Positions 44,570 through 54,227 are shown, counted from the first letter of the stretch. The stretch is DNA of 64,000 nucleotides from Actibacterium mucosum KCTC 23349 (GCF_000647975.1 NZ_JFKE01000004.1:62001-126000), one strand, 5' to 3'. The notes: generated by a model from the letters alone, not told the origin. A program made the numbers and translations.

Positions 44570-45742
44570 ATGACCACCAAAACCCTCCACCCCGCCGGTG
44601 CAAATCCCGGCCGATCGCGCAGCCATAACCGGCAGATGGTGCTGGGCCATGTGCGCCGCGCGGGCCAGATTGGCCGGGCCGAGATCGCCCGCGCCTCGGG
44701 TCTCAGCACGCAAGCCGTGTCGAACATCATTGCCGACCTTGCGGGGGACGGGCTGTTGTTGGAGGGCGAGCGTGTCTCCAGCGGGCGCGGCCTTCCCGCG
44801 GTGCAATACTCGCTGAACCCTGCCGGAGGGTATGCGCTGGGGGTCGAGATACGGCCCGACGTTTTGTTGGTGGCGCTGTTGGACCTGAACGGTGATACTG
44901 TCTTTTCCCGCCGCACACCGCTGGTTGATACCCGGCCCGAAGAAGTCACCGCGCAAATCCTGACCTTGCGCAAGGCCGCACTGACCCATGCGGGCGGAGA
45001 TCCCGCGCGGCTGATGGGCGCCGGTATCGTGATGCCCGGCCCCTTTGGCACCGCCAGCGCCGCGCAAAAAGGCCTCGAATTGCCGGAATGGAGCGACATA
45101 GACGCCAACCTGTGGTTCACCACCGCGCTGGACCTGCCGGTTTTTGTCGAAAACGACGCCAACGCCGCCGCCATGGCCGAACGCAATGGCGGCGCGGGTG
45201 AAGGGGTGTCGCATTACGCCTATCTGTATTTTGGCGCGGGTCTGGGCCTTGGCATCGTCACCAATGGCCAGCTGATGCAGGGCGCCTTTGGCAATGCCGG
45301 CGAGATCGGCCATATCACCGTGCCCAGCGGCAACGGCGCCGTGGTTCTGGAACAGGCCGTCAGCCGCCTGTCTCTGCAGGCACATCTGGCCGAAAACGGC
45401 ATCGCCGCCGCCACCAGCGACGCGCTGGCACAGCTTTACGATGCCTCGGACCCCCACCTGATGGGCTGGCTGAACCAGGCCGCCGAACCGTTGACCCACG
45501 CCATCACCACGATCGAGAACCTGTGCGACCCGCAGACCATCATCCTGGGCGGGGCGATGCCCGATCAGATCCTCGACCACCTGATTGTCGCTTGCGCGCT
45601 GTCTGACCGCTCGGTCTCGAATCGTGACGAACGGGAACTGCCGCGCCTGATGCGCGGACGCTCGGGCCGGATGTCGGCCACCCAGGGCGCCGCTGCACTG
45701 GTCTTGAACCACTCTTTCACGCCCCGCCTGACCCCGCATTAA
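44570..45742 (+). CDS. ROK-family transcriptional regulator
   Basis: This 390-residue regulator has an N-terminal winged helix (GHVRRAGQIGRAEIARASGLSTQAVSNIIADLAGDGLL) and a C-terminal ROK sugar-binding domain. The domain keeps ENDANAAAMAE and GNAGEIGH but lacks the Cys-rich zinc motif that usually follows it (PSGNGAVVLEQAV here). Relatives such as NagC and Mlc sense sugars or sugar phosphates. It is divergent from the importer operon and followed 14 nt later by the PIG-L gene, so it is the likely controller of locus B. Confidence 0.88.
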   Translation: MTTKTLHPAGANPGRSRSHNRQMVLGHVRRAGQIGRAEIARASGLSTQAVSNIIADLAGDGLLLEGERVSSGRGLPAVQYSLNPAGGYALGVEIRPDVLLVALLDLNGDTVFSRRTPLVDTRPEEVTAQILTLRKAALTHAGGDPARLMGAGIVMPGPFGTASAAQKGLELPEWSDIDANLWFTTALDLPVFVENDANAAAMAERNGGAGEGVSHYAYLYFGAGLGLGIVTNGQLMQGAFGNAGEIGHITVPSGNGAVVLEQAVSRLSLQAHLAENGIAAATSDALAQLYDASDPHLMGWLNQAAEPLTHAITTIENLCDPQTIILGGAMPDQILDHLIVACALSDRSVSNRDERELPRLMRGRSGRMSATQGAAALVLNHSFTPRLTPH

Positions 45743-45756
45743 CCCGGAACGCTGCC

Positions 45757-48126
45757 ATGCCCCTTACTGCTCCTGACCGCATCGCCGAACAACGCCGCCA
45801 GCCGCGCCTGATCCAGCTGTGGTTTGCCCTGCAACCGCTGAAATCCACCCTGCGTTTCCTGCATTCCGGCGCGCATCCGGATGACGAGATCTCTGGCCTG
45901 ATGGCGGCGCTGACCTTCCGCGACGGGATCTCGACGGCCTATGTCTGCTCCACCCGCGGCGAAGGCGGCCAGAACGATATCGGCACCGAAGCGACCGAGG
46001 TTCTGGGCGCCCTGCGCACCGCCGAGATGGAGCGCGCCTGCGACGTGCTGGACATGCGCATGTATTGGCTGGGTGACGGGCCGGACGATCCGATCTTCGA
46101 TTTCGGCTTTTCCAAAAGCGGCGACGAGACGCTGGGTTATTGGCAATCCGACCACACGCTGGCCCGCTTCGTGCAGGTGGTGCGGACCGAGAAACCCGAT
46201 ATCCTGTGCCCCACATTCCTCGATGTGCCCGGCCAGCACGGCCACCACCGCGCCATGACACAGATGGCCCATCGCGTCATGTCCGCCGCCGCCGATCCCG
46301 GTTTTGACAGCAACCTGCCGCCCTGGCAGATCGGCAAACTCTACCTGCCGGCCTTCTCCGGCGCCGGTCAAACCTATGACGACGATCTGCCGCCGCCGCC
46401 CGCCACCCTGACCATCCCCGGCCAAACGCCCGACCCGGTGACGGGTTGGAGCTATGATCAGATCGGCCAGCACTCGCGCGCCTATCACCGCACCCAGGCC
46501 ATGGGCCATTGGGTGCCCGCCGGGGCCGAACGCGACTGGCCGCTGCACCTGGCCGAAAGCCACGTGGCCGGCCCCGATCTGGACCTGACCTCGGGCCTGC
46601 CCGCCACACTTCGCGCCTTTGCCGATGCCGCCGGCCCCGATCTGGGCGCCAAGCTGACCGCCGCGCAGGACGCGCTGGATTTCGCCGCCACCGATTTCCC
46701 CAATACCGATGCCATCCTGCGCCACGCCACCGAGGCGCTGCGCCTGATCCGCGAGGTCACGGCCGCCTGCCCTGACGCATTGGCGCCCCAACTGATGCAC
46801 CGCCTGTCGCTGAAAGAGCGCCAACTGGCCCGCGTCCTCTACCTGGCGTCCAGCGCGGAGGTCCGGGCACGGACCGACAAGCGGTGGCTGACCCCGGGCG
46901 ACACCGCCGACGTAACGCTGGAGACCCGCGACGGCACCACCGACGCGCTGACCACGCGGCTGGACCTGCCTGCGGGTTGGGAACAATCCGGCCCCCACAC
47001 CCTCGCCACAACCGCCCAGGCCGCGCCGCGCGATGGCTACCGCATGACCTATGATCCGCTGAACCCGCCGGCCCCGCGCCTGCGGGTGGATTGCGCGGTG
47101 AACGGCGTTCACGCCACAACGTTGCTGCCCTTCGAAGACCCGCCTGCCATGCTGCCCGCGCGACAGGCCGACCTGTCGCCGGATGCGCAGGTGCTGAACC
47201 TTGCCCAGCCAAACCGCGACCTGTCGATCCAGCTGCAAAACCAGTTCCCCACCGACGCCACCCCGGCGCTGACCCTGCCCGAGGGTTGGACTGCTGAGGC
47301 CACCGGGACAGGCTTTGACATCACCGCGCCGCCGGATCTGCCCGCCGGCATCTACACCCTGCCCCTGACGCTGGGCGGCCACCCGGCCCAAACCGCCCGG
47401 CCCATCGCCTATCCGCATATCGCCCCCACGCTCGCCTTGGCCCCGGCGCAACTGCGCGTCTGCGCGGTGGATGTCGCCCTGCCCCGGGCCCGCGTCGCCT
47501 ATGTGGGCGGCGGCAATGACCGGGTGGATCACTGGTTGGGCGCTATCGGCGCCGATGTCACCGCGCTGGGGGATGAAGATCTGGCCCAGCCTAACCCGCT
47601 GGCCGGGTTCGACACGCTGGTGATCGGCATCTTTGCCATCCGGTTCCGCCCGTCGCTGGCCGTGATCCTGCCCGCGATCCACGAATGGGTACGCGCCGGG
47701 GGCAACCTGGTGACGCTTTATCACCGCCCGTGGGACAATTGGCACCCCGACACCACCCCACCCGCGCGCCTGCAGGTGGGCCAGCCCTCGCTGCGCTGGC
47801 GCGTCACCGACCAGACCGCCGCCGTCACCCATCTGATCCCCGATCACCCGATCCTGACCGGCCCCAACCCCATCGGCCCCGCCGATTGGGAGGGCTGGCA
47901 TAAAGAGCGTGGCCTCTATTTCGCCAGCGATTGGGACGCGGCCTATCAGCCGCTGTTGGAAATGGCCGATCCGGGCGAGGCCCCCCATCGCGGCGCCCTG
48001 CTGGCCGCGCGTATCGGCGCCGGGCAGCATGTCCACTGCGCCCTGATCCTGCATCACCAGATGGAGAAGCTGACCCCCGGCGCCTTCCGTCTGATGGCCA
48101 ACCTGATCACCCCCCCGCGCCCATGA
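45757..48126 (+). CDS. PIG-L-family deacetylase with large C-terminal extension
   Basis: This 789-residue protein starts with a LmbE/PIG-L domain (about 30-270). The metal and catalytic motifs are AHPDDE (39-44) and HGHH (161-164). Family members remove N-acetyl groups from amino sugars, for example GlcNAc-inositol or GlcNAc-malate. Residues about 300-560 form beta-rich sandwich-like segments, and 560-789 resemble a class I GATase-like fold (RVAYVGGGNDRVDHWLGAIGADV, VIGIFAIRFRPSL, NLVTLYHRP). There is no signal peptide. It lies 14 nt after the ROK gene and overlaps the transporter start by ATGA. It probably deacetylates the compound imported by locus B. Confidence 0.85.
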   Translation: MPLTAPDRIAEQRRQPRLIQLWFALQPLKSTLRFLHSGAHPDDEISGLMAALTFRDGISTAYVCSTRGEGGQNDIGTEATEVLGALRTAEMERACDVLDMRMYWLGDGPDDPIFDFGFSKSGDETLGYWQSDHTLARFVQVVRTEKPDILCPTFLDVPGQHGHHRAMTQMAHRVMSAAADPGFDSNLPPWQIGKLYLPAFSGAGQTYDDDLPPPPATLTIPGQTPDPVTGWSYDQIGQHSRAYHRTQAMGHWVPAGAERDWPLHLAESHVAGPDLDLTSGLPATLRAFADAAGPDLGAKLTAAQDALDFAATDFPNTDAILRHATEALRLIREVTAACPDALAPQLMHRLSLKERQLARVLYLASSAEVRARTDKRWLTPGDTADVTLETRDGTTDALTTRLDLPAGWEQSGPHTLATTAQAAPRDGYRMTYDPLNPPAPRLRVDCAVNGVHATTLLPFEDPPAMLPARQADLSPDAQVLNLAQPNRDLSIQLQNQFPTDATPALTLPEGWTAEATGTGFDITAPPDLPAGIYTLPLTLGGHPAQTARPIAYPHIAPTLALAPAQLRVCAVDVALPRARVAYVGGGNDRVDHWLGAIGADVTALGDEDLAQPNPLAGFDTLVIGIFAIRFRPSLAVILPAIHEWVRAGGNLVTLYHRPWDNWHPDTTPPARLQVGQPSLRWRVTDQTAAVTHLIPDHPILTGPNPIGPADWEGWHKERGLYFASDWDAAYQPLLEMADPGEAPHRGALLAARIGAGQHVHCALILHHQMEKLTPGAFRLMANLITPPRP

Positions 48127-49004
48127 CCAACCTGCCGCCGCGCAACAACCTTGCCGGCGGGGCCTGGTTGATTGCCGATATGTCGCTGAACATCTGGGCC
48201 TTGTCGATCGTCAAGGCGATGGGGGCGGATATCCCGGCCGCGCAGGTGGTGTTTCTGCGCGCCAGCGTCGGGCTGATCCTGATCCTGCCGTGGATCCTGC
48301 GGTCGCGCGCCCAGTTCGCGCAGATCGAGCATCTGCCGCTGCAACTGGCCCGCGTCGCACTGTCATCGATCACCCTGACGGCCAGCTTCTTTGCCATTGC
48401 GCGCATGCCGCTGGCGCTGTTCACCGCCATCGGGTTCACCCGGCCGATGGTCACGATGCTGATGGCGGCGCTGTTTCTGCGCGAGACCATCCTGGGTCGG
48501 CACTGGATCGCGGCGCTGGTGGCGCTGATTGGCGTTCTGGTCGCGGTGCGCCCGTCCGAGCTGACCGTGCCGGCGCTGGCGCTGGCGGCGCAGGTGCTGG
48601 TGGTGGTGACCTCGTCGGCGGTCGTCATCCTGACCCGCCGCCTGCGCGCCGCGCCGCCGGTGGTGATGATGGCGTTTTATACCGGCGGGCTGGCGCTTTG
48701 CACCGCCGGGCCCGCCGCGTGGTCGTGGCAGCCGCTGACCGGGGGCACATTGCTGCCGCTGCTGGCCGTTGGCGTCTTTGCGCAGGCCGCGCAGTTCTGC
48801 TTTCTGCGCGCGCAGTTCTGGGGGGACGCGGCGGTGCTGTCGGTGCTGAGCTATCTGAGCATGGTGTTTTCCGGCGCTATCGGATTCTTCATCTTTGGCG
48901 AAGTGCTTAAACCCCATGTGTTGCTGGGGGCGGCGCTGGTGATCGGTGCGGCGCTGTCACTGACCTTGTCGCGCCCCAGCAAGCCCCGCGCGGGGATCCG
49001 CTGA
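48123..49004 (+). CDS. EamA/DMT-family transporter (locus B)
   Basis: This 293-residue protein has about ten membrane helices in two EamA repeats. The start is the ATG at 48123 (MTNLPPRNNLAGGAWLIADM), overlapping the PIG-L stop by ATGA; a longer in-frame reading to 47931 runs inside the PIG-L gene and is not real. DMT proteins usually export metabolites, so it may remove a by-product of the pathway. Confidence 0.87.
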   Translation: MTNLPPRNNLAGGAWLIADMSLNIWALSIVKAMGADIPAAQVVFLRASVGLILILPWILRSRAQFAQIEHLPLQLARVALSSITLTASFFAIARMPLALFTAIGFTRPMVTMLMAALFLRETILGRHWIAALVALIGVLVAVRPSELTVPALALAAQVLVVVTSSAVVILTRRLRAAPPVVMMAFYTGGLALCTAGPAAWSWQPLTGGTLLPLLAVGVFAQAAQFCFLRAQFWGDAAVLSVLSYLSMVFSGAIGFFIFGEVLKPHVLLGAALVIGAALSLTLSRPSKPRAGIR

Positions 49005-49034
49005 CCGCGCGGTCAAACCGAGGGAACCAGCGCC

Positions 49035-50390
49035 TCAGCCGTGCAGTCGGCCAAGCTCGTCCAACACGGCCGCACCGGTCTTGATGCCGTCGATAAACCG
49101 GACAACCTCAAGGTTCTCGTTGGGCGCATGGTTGGCCTCGTCGGCGTTTGCGTAAGGGATCACGAAGGCATCTTTGCCGAGGATCTTGGTAAAAACATAA
49201 TCCGGCAGTGACCCGCCAACCGTGGGGTAAACCAATGGCTCTACCCCACGCGCCGCGGCAATCGCCCGCGTCAGGGGGGCGGCATAGGGGCTGTCCAGCG
49301 GCGTCTTCGATGGCAGCATCCCATTGTGGCGCACAACATCGACCCCGGGAGCGTATCGGGCAACATGCGCTTCGATCCGTTCGAACACGTATTCGGGTGT
49401 CAAAGGCTCGACGAGGCGGACGTCGCATTTGGCGATGGCTTCATTGGGCAGCACCGTTTTGGTGCCCGGGCCGCCATAACCCCCGTGGAACCCGTTGATC
49501 GTAAGTGTCGGGTGGAACATCAGGCGATCCCAATAGGGTCGCTCAACCGGGCCGTCGAGTTGTTGCAGCGCCAGGTCCGCCTTCACTGCGCTTTCGTCGT
49601 CGGGCAAACGCGCAATGGCTTCGCGTTCAAGGTTCGTTGCGGCGATAACCGGCTCGTTGATCCCTTCAATCGTGATGTTGCCGTCAGGGTCCTTCATGGT
49701 CGCCAACAGCTGAACAAGCGTCCAGATCGGGTTGGGCACAACGCCGCCATAGTTGCCCGAATGCACATCGCGCGACGCGCCCCTGGCCACCAGGTCAAAC
49801 GACGCCACGCCGCGCACACCAAAGGTAATGACCGGCGCACCGCTTTCATGCAGGGGCCCGTCCGAGGTCACCACAAGATCGGCTTGCAGCTTATCCGCGT
49901 TTTGCCGAACGAATTCCGCGATTTGGGGCGAGCCGATCTCTTCCTCGCCTTCAAGAAGGAAGATGATGTTGCAGGGCACCGTACCATGCACCTTCAGATG
50001 CGTTTCAATCGCCAGCAATTGCGCAAAATGCTGTCCCTTGTTGTCGCCAATGCCGCGCGCCCATATCCGTCCGTCGCGCAATGTCGGCTCAAACGGCGGG
50101 CTGACCCATGCCTCCAGAGGATCCGGAGGCTGCACGTCATAATGCCCATACAGCAGCACTGTCGGTTTTTCGGGATCAACGGTCAGGTGACCCAGAACAA
50201 AGGGGTGGCCGGGCGTTTCAACCAGCCCCGCGTCGAACCCCAACTGTTCCAGGTGTTCAACCAGAATCCCGGCCACGTTCCGAATTCCGATATCATGGGC
50301 CGAGATCGATGGATGGCTGACATAGTCCATGACCCGCGCAACAAAATTGTCAGCTTCGGCGTCGATATGGGCAAAAAGCGCGTCCATCAT
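49035..50390 (-). CDS. M20-family dipeptidase (carnosinase/CNDP-like)
   Basis: This 451-residue metallopeptidase has the M20 ligand set: LLYGHYDVQPP (His, with Asp), GIGDNKGQ (Asp), LEGEEEIGSP (catalytic Glu pair), VVTSDGP (Asp), and the late His in ADEANHAPNENL. A dimerisation domain (about 190-320) includes FHGGYGG. Members cleave dipeptides or N-acyl/carbamoyl amino acids. It is the last gene of the locus C operon; its ATG overlaps the HyuA stop as ATGA. It may process the open-chain product of HyuA/HyuB. Confidence 0.9.
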   Translation of the reverse strand: MMDALFAHIDAEADNFVARVMDYVSHPSISAHDIGIRNVAGILVEHLEQLGFDAGLVETPGHPFVLGHLTVDPEKPTVLLYGHYDVQPPDPLEAWVSPPFEPTLRDGRIWARGIGDNKGQHFAQLLAIETHLKVHGTVPCNIIFLLEGEEEIGSPQIAEFVRQNADKLQADLVVTSDGPLHESGAPVITFGVRGVASFDLVARGASRDVHSGNYGGVVPNPIWTLVQLLATMKDPDGNITIEGINEPVIAATNLEREAIARLPDDESAVKADLALQQLDGPVERPYWDRLMFHPTLTINGFHGGYGGPGTKTVLPNEAIAKCDVRLVEPLTPEYVFERIEAHVARYAPGVDVVRHNGMLPSKTPLDSPYAAPLTRAIAAARGVEPLVYPTVGGSLPDYVFTKILGKDAFVIPYANADEANHAPNENLEVVRFIDGIKTGAAVLDELGRLHG

Positions 50391-52417
50391 GCGGCGTCCT
50401 TTGATATCAGCAAAGCGCCCGACGGGTGAACCTCGGCGGTCCAGCCCGGCGCGATGAGGGTTGTGGTGTCCAACTGTGTCAGGATCGCCGGACCCGCCAA
50501 CCGCGCCCCCGCGCCCAGCGCATTGCGGTCAAAGATCGGTGTGTCTGCCGTGCCGTCGGGCCAATGCACCTGCTGCAATTGCAACGGCGCCGGCATCTCG
50601 ATCGAGGCCAGGTTGGGAACGGGCACAGGTTCGGTCCGGCCCGTCGCCTCGACCCGCAGCGTCACCAGTTCAATCGGTGCATCCAGAATGAAACCGTAAA
50701 GCGCGGTGTGCGCGGCCCGAAAGCTGTCTTCGGTGTCTTCCGCCGTTTGTCCCCATTCAACCGCGATTTCGCCGCCTTGACCGTGAAACCGCACCAATGC
50801 ACGCGCGACAAGCTCCCGTTGATCCGTTGGGATGTTCTCGGTATCCATCCAGCTGCTGGCATCGGCACTTAGCGCGGCAATGATGGCGTCGCCCTCGGCC
50901 TGATCGATTGCGCCTGCAACAGGCAGGGCGCGCGTGAACTCGGCCTTCATATCGGCCGCCAATAGGCCCGCGGCGCACAGCAATCCCGGTGCGGCCGGGA
51001 TCATCACTTGCTGAATGCCCAAAAGCTCGGCCAAGGCGCAACCATGCAGCGGACCTGCACCACCAAACGGAACTAGCGCAAAATCACGCGGGTCATGGCC
51101 GCGCTCGACCGAGATCGTGCGCACCGCGCCAACCATGTTGTTGTTCATGATGGCCAGAATACCCTGCGCGGCCTTCTGCGCCGTCAGCCCAAGCGGGCGC
51201 GCGACGTTGGATCCTACAACCTCCTGCGACGCAGCGACATCCAGCGACATGGACCCGCCCAACAACGCGTGTGGCAGATTCCCCAGAACCGCGTGGGCGT
51301 CTGTTACCGTTGCCTGCTGGCCGCCATGGCCATAAGCCGCAGGTCCGGGGCTTGCGCCCGCCGAATGCGGCCCAACCGACAGCGTGTCGTTGACCACCGA
51401 CGCGATAGAACCGCCGCCTGCGCCAATGGTTACCATGTCCACCATCGGCAGCGACAAAGGCCATTCCCCCACCTTGCCCTGCTGGGTCAAGGCAACATTG
51501 CCGTCGCGGATCAGGCAGATATCGGCGGATGTGCCCCCAATATCGACCGTGATGAGATCCCTGATGCCACAAGCCGCGGCCGCATCCACGGCGCCAACGA
51601 CACCGGCCGCTGGACCGGACAACGCCGTCAGCGCCGGTGCCGTGCGAATAACTTCGGTCCCGGCCACCCCGCCATTTGACTGCATCAGCAACAGGGGCGA
51701 CGCGGCATGGGCCGTATCCAGACGCTGTTGCAGGCGCGAAATGTAACTGGAAACCCCGGGCATGACCGAAGCGTTGAGAACCGTCGCGAGCGAGCGTTCG
51801 AACTCGCGCACCACCGGCAGGACGTCTGTCGAACAGGTAATCGCAACACCGGGCAACGCGGCACGAAGAGCCGCCACAACCTGCTGTTCGTGGGCGGGGT
51901 TGGCATAAGCGTGCAAAAGACAGACGGCCACGGCTTCGACATTCTGCTTGGCAATGGCGTTGGCAACGCGGGCCACGCTGACCTCGTCAACCGGAGCCAG
52001 AACCTTGCCGCCGGTTCCGATCCGCTCGTTGACCTCGTGAATCCGCTCTGCCGGGACCGGACGGGCGGGCTTCACCCACGTAAACAGGTTCGCATGGCGC
52101 GGGATATCCTGCCGGCCAATTTCCAGAACATGCCGAAAGCCCTGCGTTGTCACCAACGCCGTCCGCGCGCCCTTGTCTTCGAGGATCATGTTGGTGGCGA
52201 CTGTTGTGCCATGCAGCACCCGCGAAAGGTCAGCGGCGGCGATCCCGGCATCATCAAGAACCATGTTCACCCCGGTCATAAACGCCTGCGAAGGGTCCGA
52301 GGGGACCGACGGCGTTTTTGCCCGCCAAACCTGTCCCGACTGGCGGTCCAGCAAAGAGATATCCGTGAATGTTCCACCGATATCGACGGCCACGGCATAA
52401 GACGCATCAAAGCTCAT
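50387..52417 (-). CDS. Hydantoinase/oxoprolinase subunit A (HyuA)
   Basis: This 676-residue ATPase-type subunit has the ASKHA fold with the nucleotide loops VAVDIGGTFTDISLLD and TVDIGGTSADICL, and VLHGTTVATNMILE. HyuA with HyuB hydrolyses cyclic amides such as 5-oxoproline, hydantoins or N-methylhydantoin, using ATP. The ATG at 52417 lies just after the HyuB stop; a TTG/ATG a few codons earlier (52432) is possible. The exact substrate is unknown. Confidence 0.92.
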   Translation of the reverse strand: MSFDASYAVAVDIGGTFTDISLLDRQSGQVWRAKTPSVPSDPSQAFMTGVNMVLDDAGIAAADLSRVLHGTTVATNMILEDKGARTALVTTQGFRHVLEIGRQDIPRHANLFTWVKPARPVPAERIHEVNERIGTGGKVLAPVDEVSVARVANAIAKQNVEAVAVCLLHAYANPAHEQQVVAALRAALPGVAITCSTDVLPVVREFERSLATVLNASVMPGVSSYISRLQQRLDTAHAASPLLLMQSNGGVAGTEVIRTAPALTALSGPAAGVVGAVDAAAACGIRDLITVDIGGTSADICLIRDGNVALTQQGKVGEWPLSLPMVDMVTIGAGGGSIASVVNDTLSVGPHSAGASPGPAAYGHGGQQATVTDAHAVLGNLPHALLGGSMSLDVAASQEVVGSNVARPLGLTAQKAAQGILAIMNNNMVGAVRTISVERGHDPRDFALVPFGGAGPLHGCALAELLGIQQVMIPAAPGLLCAAGLLAADMKAEFTRALPVAGAIDQAEGDAIIAALSADASSWMDTENIPTDQRELVARALVRFHGQGGEIAVEWGQTAEDTEDSFRAAHTALYGFILDAPIELVTLRVEATGRTEPVPVPNLASIEMPAPLQLQQVHWPDGTADTPIFDRNALGAGARLAGPAILTQLDTTTLIAPGWTAEVHPSGALLISKDAA

Positions 52418-52418
52418 A

Positions 52419-54227
52419 TCAGACGAGGGCATCGACGTACTCCTGACGGTAAAAACGGCGGGTTTCAGGGCGTTGGGCGCGCAATGCCCGTGTTGCGGCG
52501 ACATCCAGCATGTCACCATTGATGACCACGCCGTATTCCTTGCAAGCGGCATCGGCGGAAACAAAGCCGCCCAGAACATCCTGATGCACGATCTCTGCAG
52601 GCCGGTCGAACGGATGGCCGAAACCGCCGCCGCCACCGGTTTCGATCCGCAGAATATCGCCTTTCTTCAGCATGTTGCCATCAGACAAGGGATCCAACCG
52701 GATCTCGTGCTCTGTTCCCGGGTTCACGATTGCAACACCGTGGCGCCCCGACTTGCCGCCATGAATGCCCCATGGCGGGTTTTTGACGCTGTCGATCCGG
52801 ATGGCCAGCATCGTTTCTTCGGCGAGGATCTCGTATTCGCGCACAATGCCGCAACCGCCGCGATAACGACCCGCGCCGCCCGAATCCTGCGCGATGCCAT
52901 AGGCGCGCATGGTCACGGGATATCCGGCCTCAAGGAACTCTACCGGATAGTTTTCCTGCGCCACGAAATAGACCGCGTCGATCCCGTCCGACGTCGCACG
53001 CGCGCCGTATCCAACACCAATCCCGTCTGCCAACAGGTAGGGTTCCAGATCTCCCGCCGCGGTGCGGTACTTGCCGCGCATGATGTTGACCACATAGGCC
53101 GAATTGGCGGCTGGCGCCTCGCCCCCGCCGGTGTTCAACAGCCCACACATGGCCGAGATCATCCGCATCGCCGTCAGTCCGCGCAAGCCAAGGGGCGCAG
53201 GAAACTCGGGCTGCAGGAAACTGCCTTTGCGAAACAGAACCTCATCCAGCGCGTTTGGCCCGCCGGCATTGCATACCTGGCTGGGATCTCCGCCCAGATA
53301 GAACAGGCCCAACGCCATGCCCGGTACACCGTTATTCATCAGATAGTTTATTGGACCGGGGGCCTGATCCGAGCTGTCTCGGGCATCGAAAATGAAACGA
53401 TCCTCGCCTCCTGTGCCCTTTTGGCGGGTCAGCGAAAACCGCATGTGGAACGGCCCGTTGCCGTGACCATCCGTGTCGATCGCATCGGTGAAGGAATGCG
53501 TGCCGTAGTCGAACGTGTCCGCCAACTTGTCACGCACCAGTTTGCGCGTGCGTTGCAGCAGTTGCGCCAACGCGTCCTCGGTCACATCGGCTCCGAACCG
53601 GTCAAGGATTTCACCAACCCGGCGCACCCCCAGATCGACCGAAGCCATAAGCGCGCGCATATCGCCGACGCTCTGGTCAGGATAGCGCGAGTTGCGGTGG
53701 AAGATGTCCAATACCGCCTGGTTCACGGTTCCGGCCTCGATCATCTTGGTAACCGGGATCATCACGCCTTCCTGGAAGATGTCCGTGGCATCGGGGCTGA
53801 TCGACCCCGGCCGCAGCCCGCCGATATCGGCGAAATGCGCCCAACTCATCACAAAGGCACAAACCCGCCCCTCGCGAAACACCGGAGCCAGCAGCACCTG
53901 ATCATTGGAATGCGAAATCGCGCCGTACGAGCCATAACAGTCATTGTACCAATAAACGTCGCCTTCCTGCATGGTTTCCATGGGAAACTTCTCAAGAACC
54001 GGTCGCGTCATATCTCCGAAAATCGGCACCATCGACCCAACGGCCATGGTTCCGTTGCCATCAAACAGCGCGGTATAAAAGTCCTTCTTTTCGCGGATGA
54101 ACGCTGAAATGGCGGTGCGTTCGATCAGAGCCTCCATCTCGGATTGAGCGGCGGCAATCGCGCCGCGGATGATCTCGAGGGAAACCGGATCGCAAAGCGC
54201 CTCGGCTGCCCGAATTTGCGTGCTCAT
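52419..54227 (-). CDS. Hydantoinase/oxoprolinase subunit B (HyuB)
   Basis: This 602-residue partner of HyuA has family markers IREKKDFYTALFDGNGTMAVG, NDCYGSYGAISHSNDQVLLAPVF, DGHGNGPFHMRF and the terminal glycine-rich GGGGGFGHPFDR. Together the two make an ATP-dependent amidohydrolase. Upstream it is coupled to the MDR gene (ATGA overlap), downstream to hyuA after 1 nt. No carboxylase subunit is present, so this is the two-part oxoprolinase/hydantoinase type rather than acetone carboxylase. Confidence 0.92.
   Translation of the reverse strand: MSTQIRAAEALCDPVSLEIIRGAIAAAQSEMEALIERTAISAFIREKKDFYTALFDGNGTMAVGSMVPIFGDMTRPVLEKFPMETMQEGDVYWYNDCYGSYGAISHSNDQVLLAPVFREGRVCAFVMSWAHFADIGGLRPGSISPDATDIFQEGVMIPVTKMIEAGTVNQAVLDIFHRNSRYPDQSVGDMRALMASVDLGVRRVGEILDRFGADVTEDALAQLLQRTRKLVRDKLADTFDYGTHSFTDAIDTDGHGNGPFHMRFSLTRQKGTGGEDRFIFDARDSSDQAPGPINYLMNNGVPGMALGLFYLGGDPSQVCNAGGPNALDEVLFRKGSFLQPEFPAPLGLRGLTAMRMISAMCGLLNTGGGEAPAANSAYVVNIMRGKYRTAAGDLEPYLLADGIGVGYGARATSDGIDAVYFVAQENYPVEFLEAGYPVTMRAYGIAQDSGGAGRYRGGCGIVREYEILAEETMLAIRIDSVKNPPWGIHGGKSGRHGVAIVNPGTEHEIRLDPLSDGNMLKKGDILRIETGGGGGFGHPFDRPAEIVHQDVLGGFVSADAACKEYGVVINGDMLDVAATRALRAQRPETRRFYRQEYVDALV

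Noticed and set aside
45739-48057. A 772-codon open frame antisense to the PIG-L gene
   Set aside because: It is a shadow of a GC-rich gene. Its translation is rich in Arg, Gly and Gln without any domain, while the plus strand has clear catalytic motifs.
52473-54107. A 544-codon open frame opposite hyuB
   Set aside because: The minus strand encodes an intact HyuB with coupled start and stop; the plus-strand product has no family features.
52419-54227. Acetone carboxylase subunits
   Set aside because: Only A- and B-type subunits are present, without a gamma subunit; length and context fit hydantoinase/oxoprolinase.
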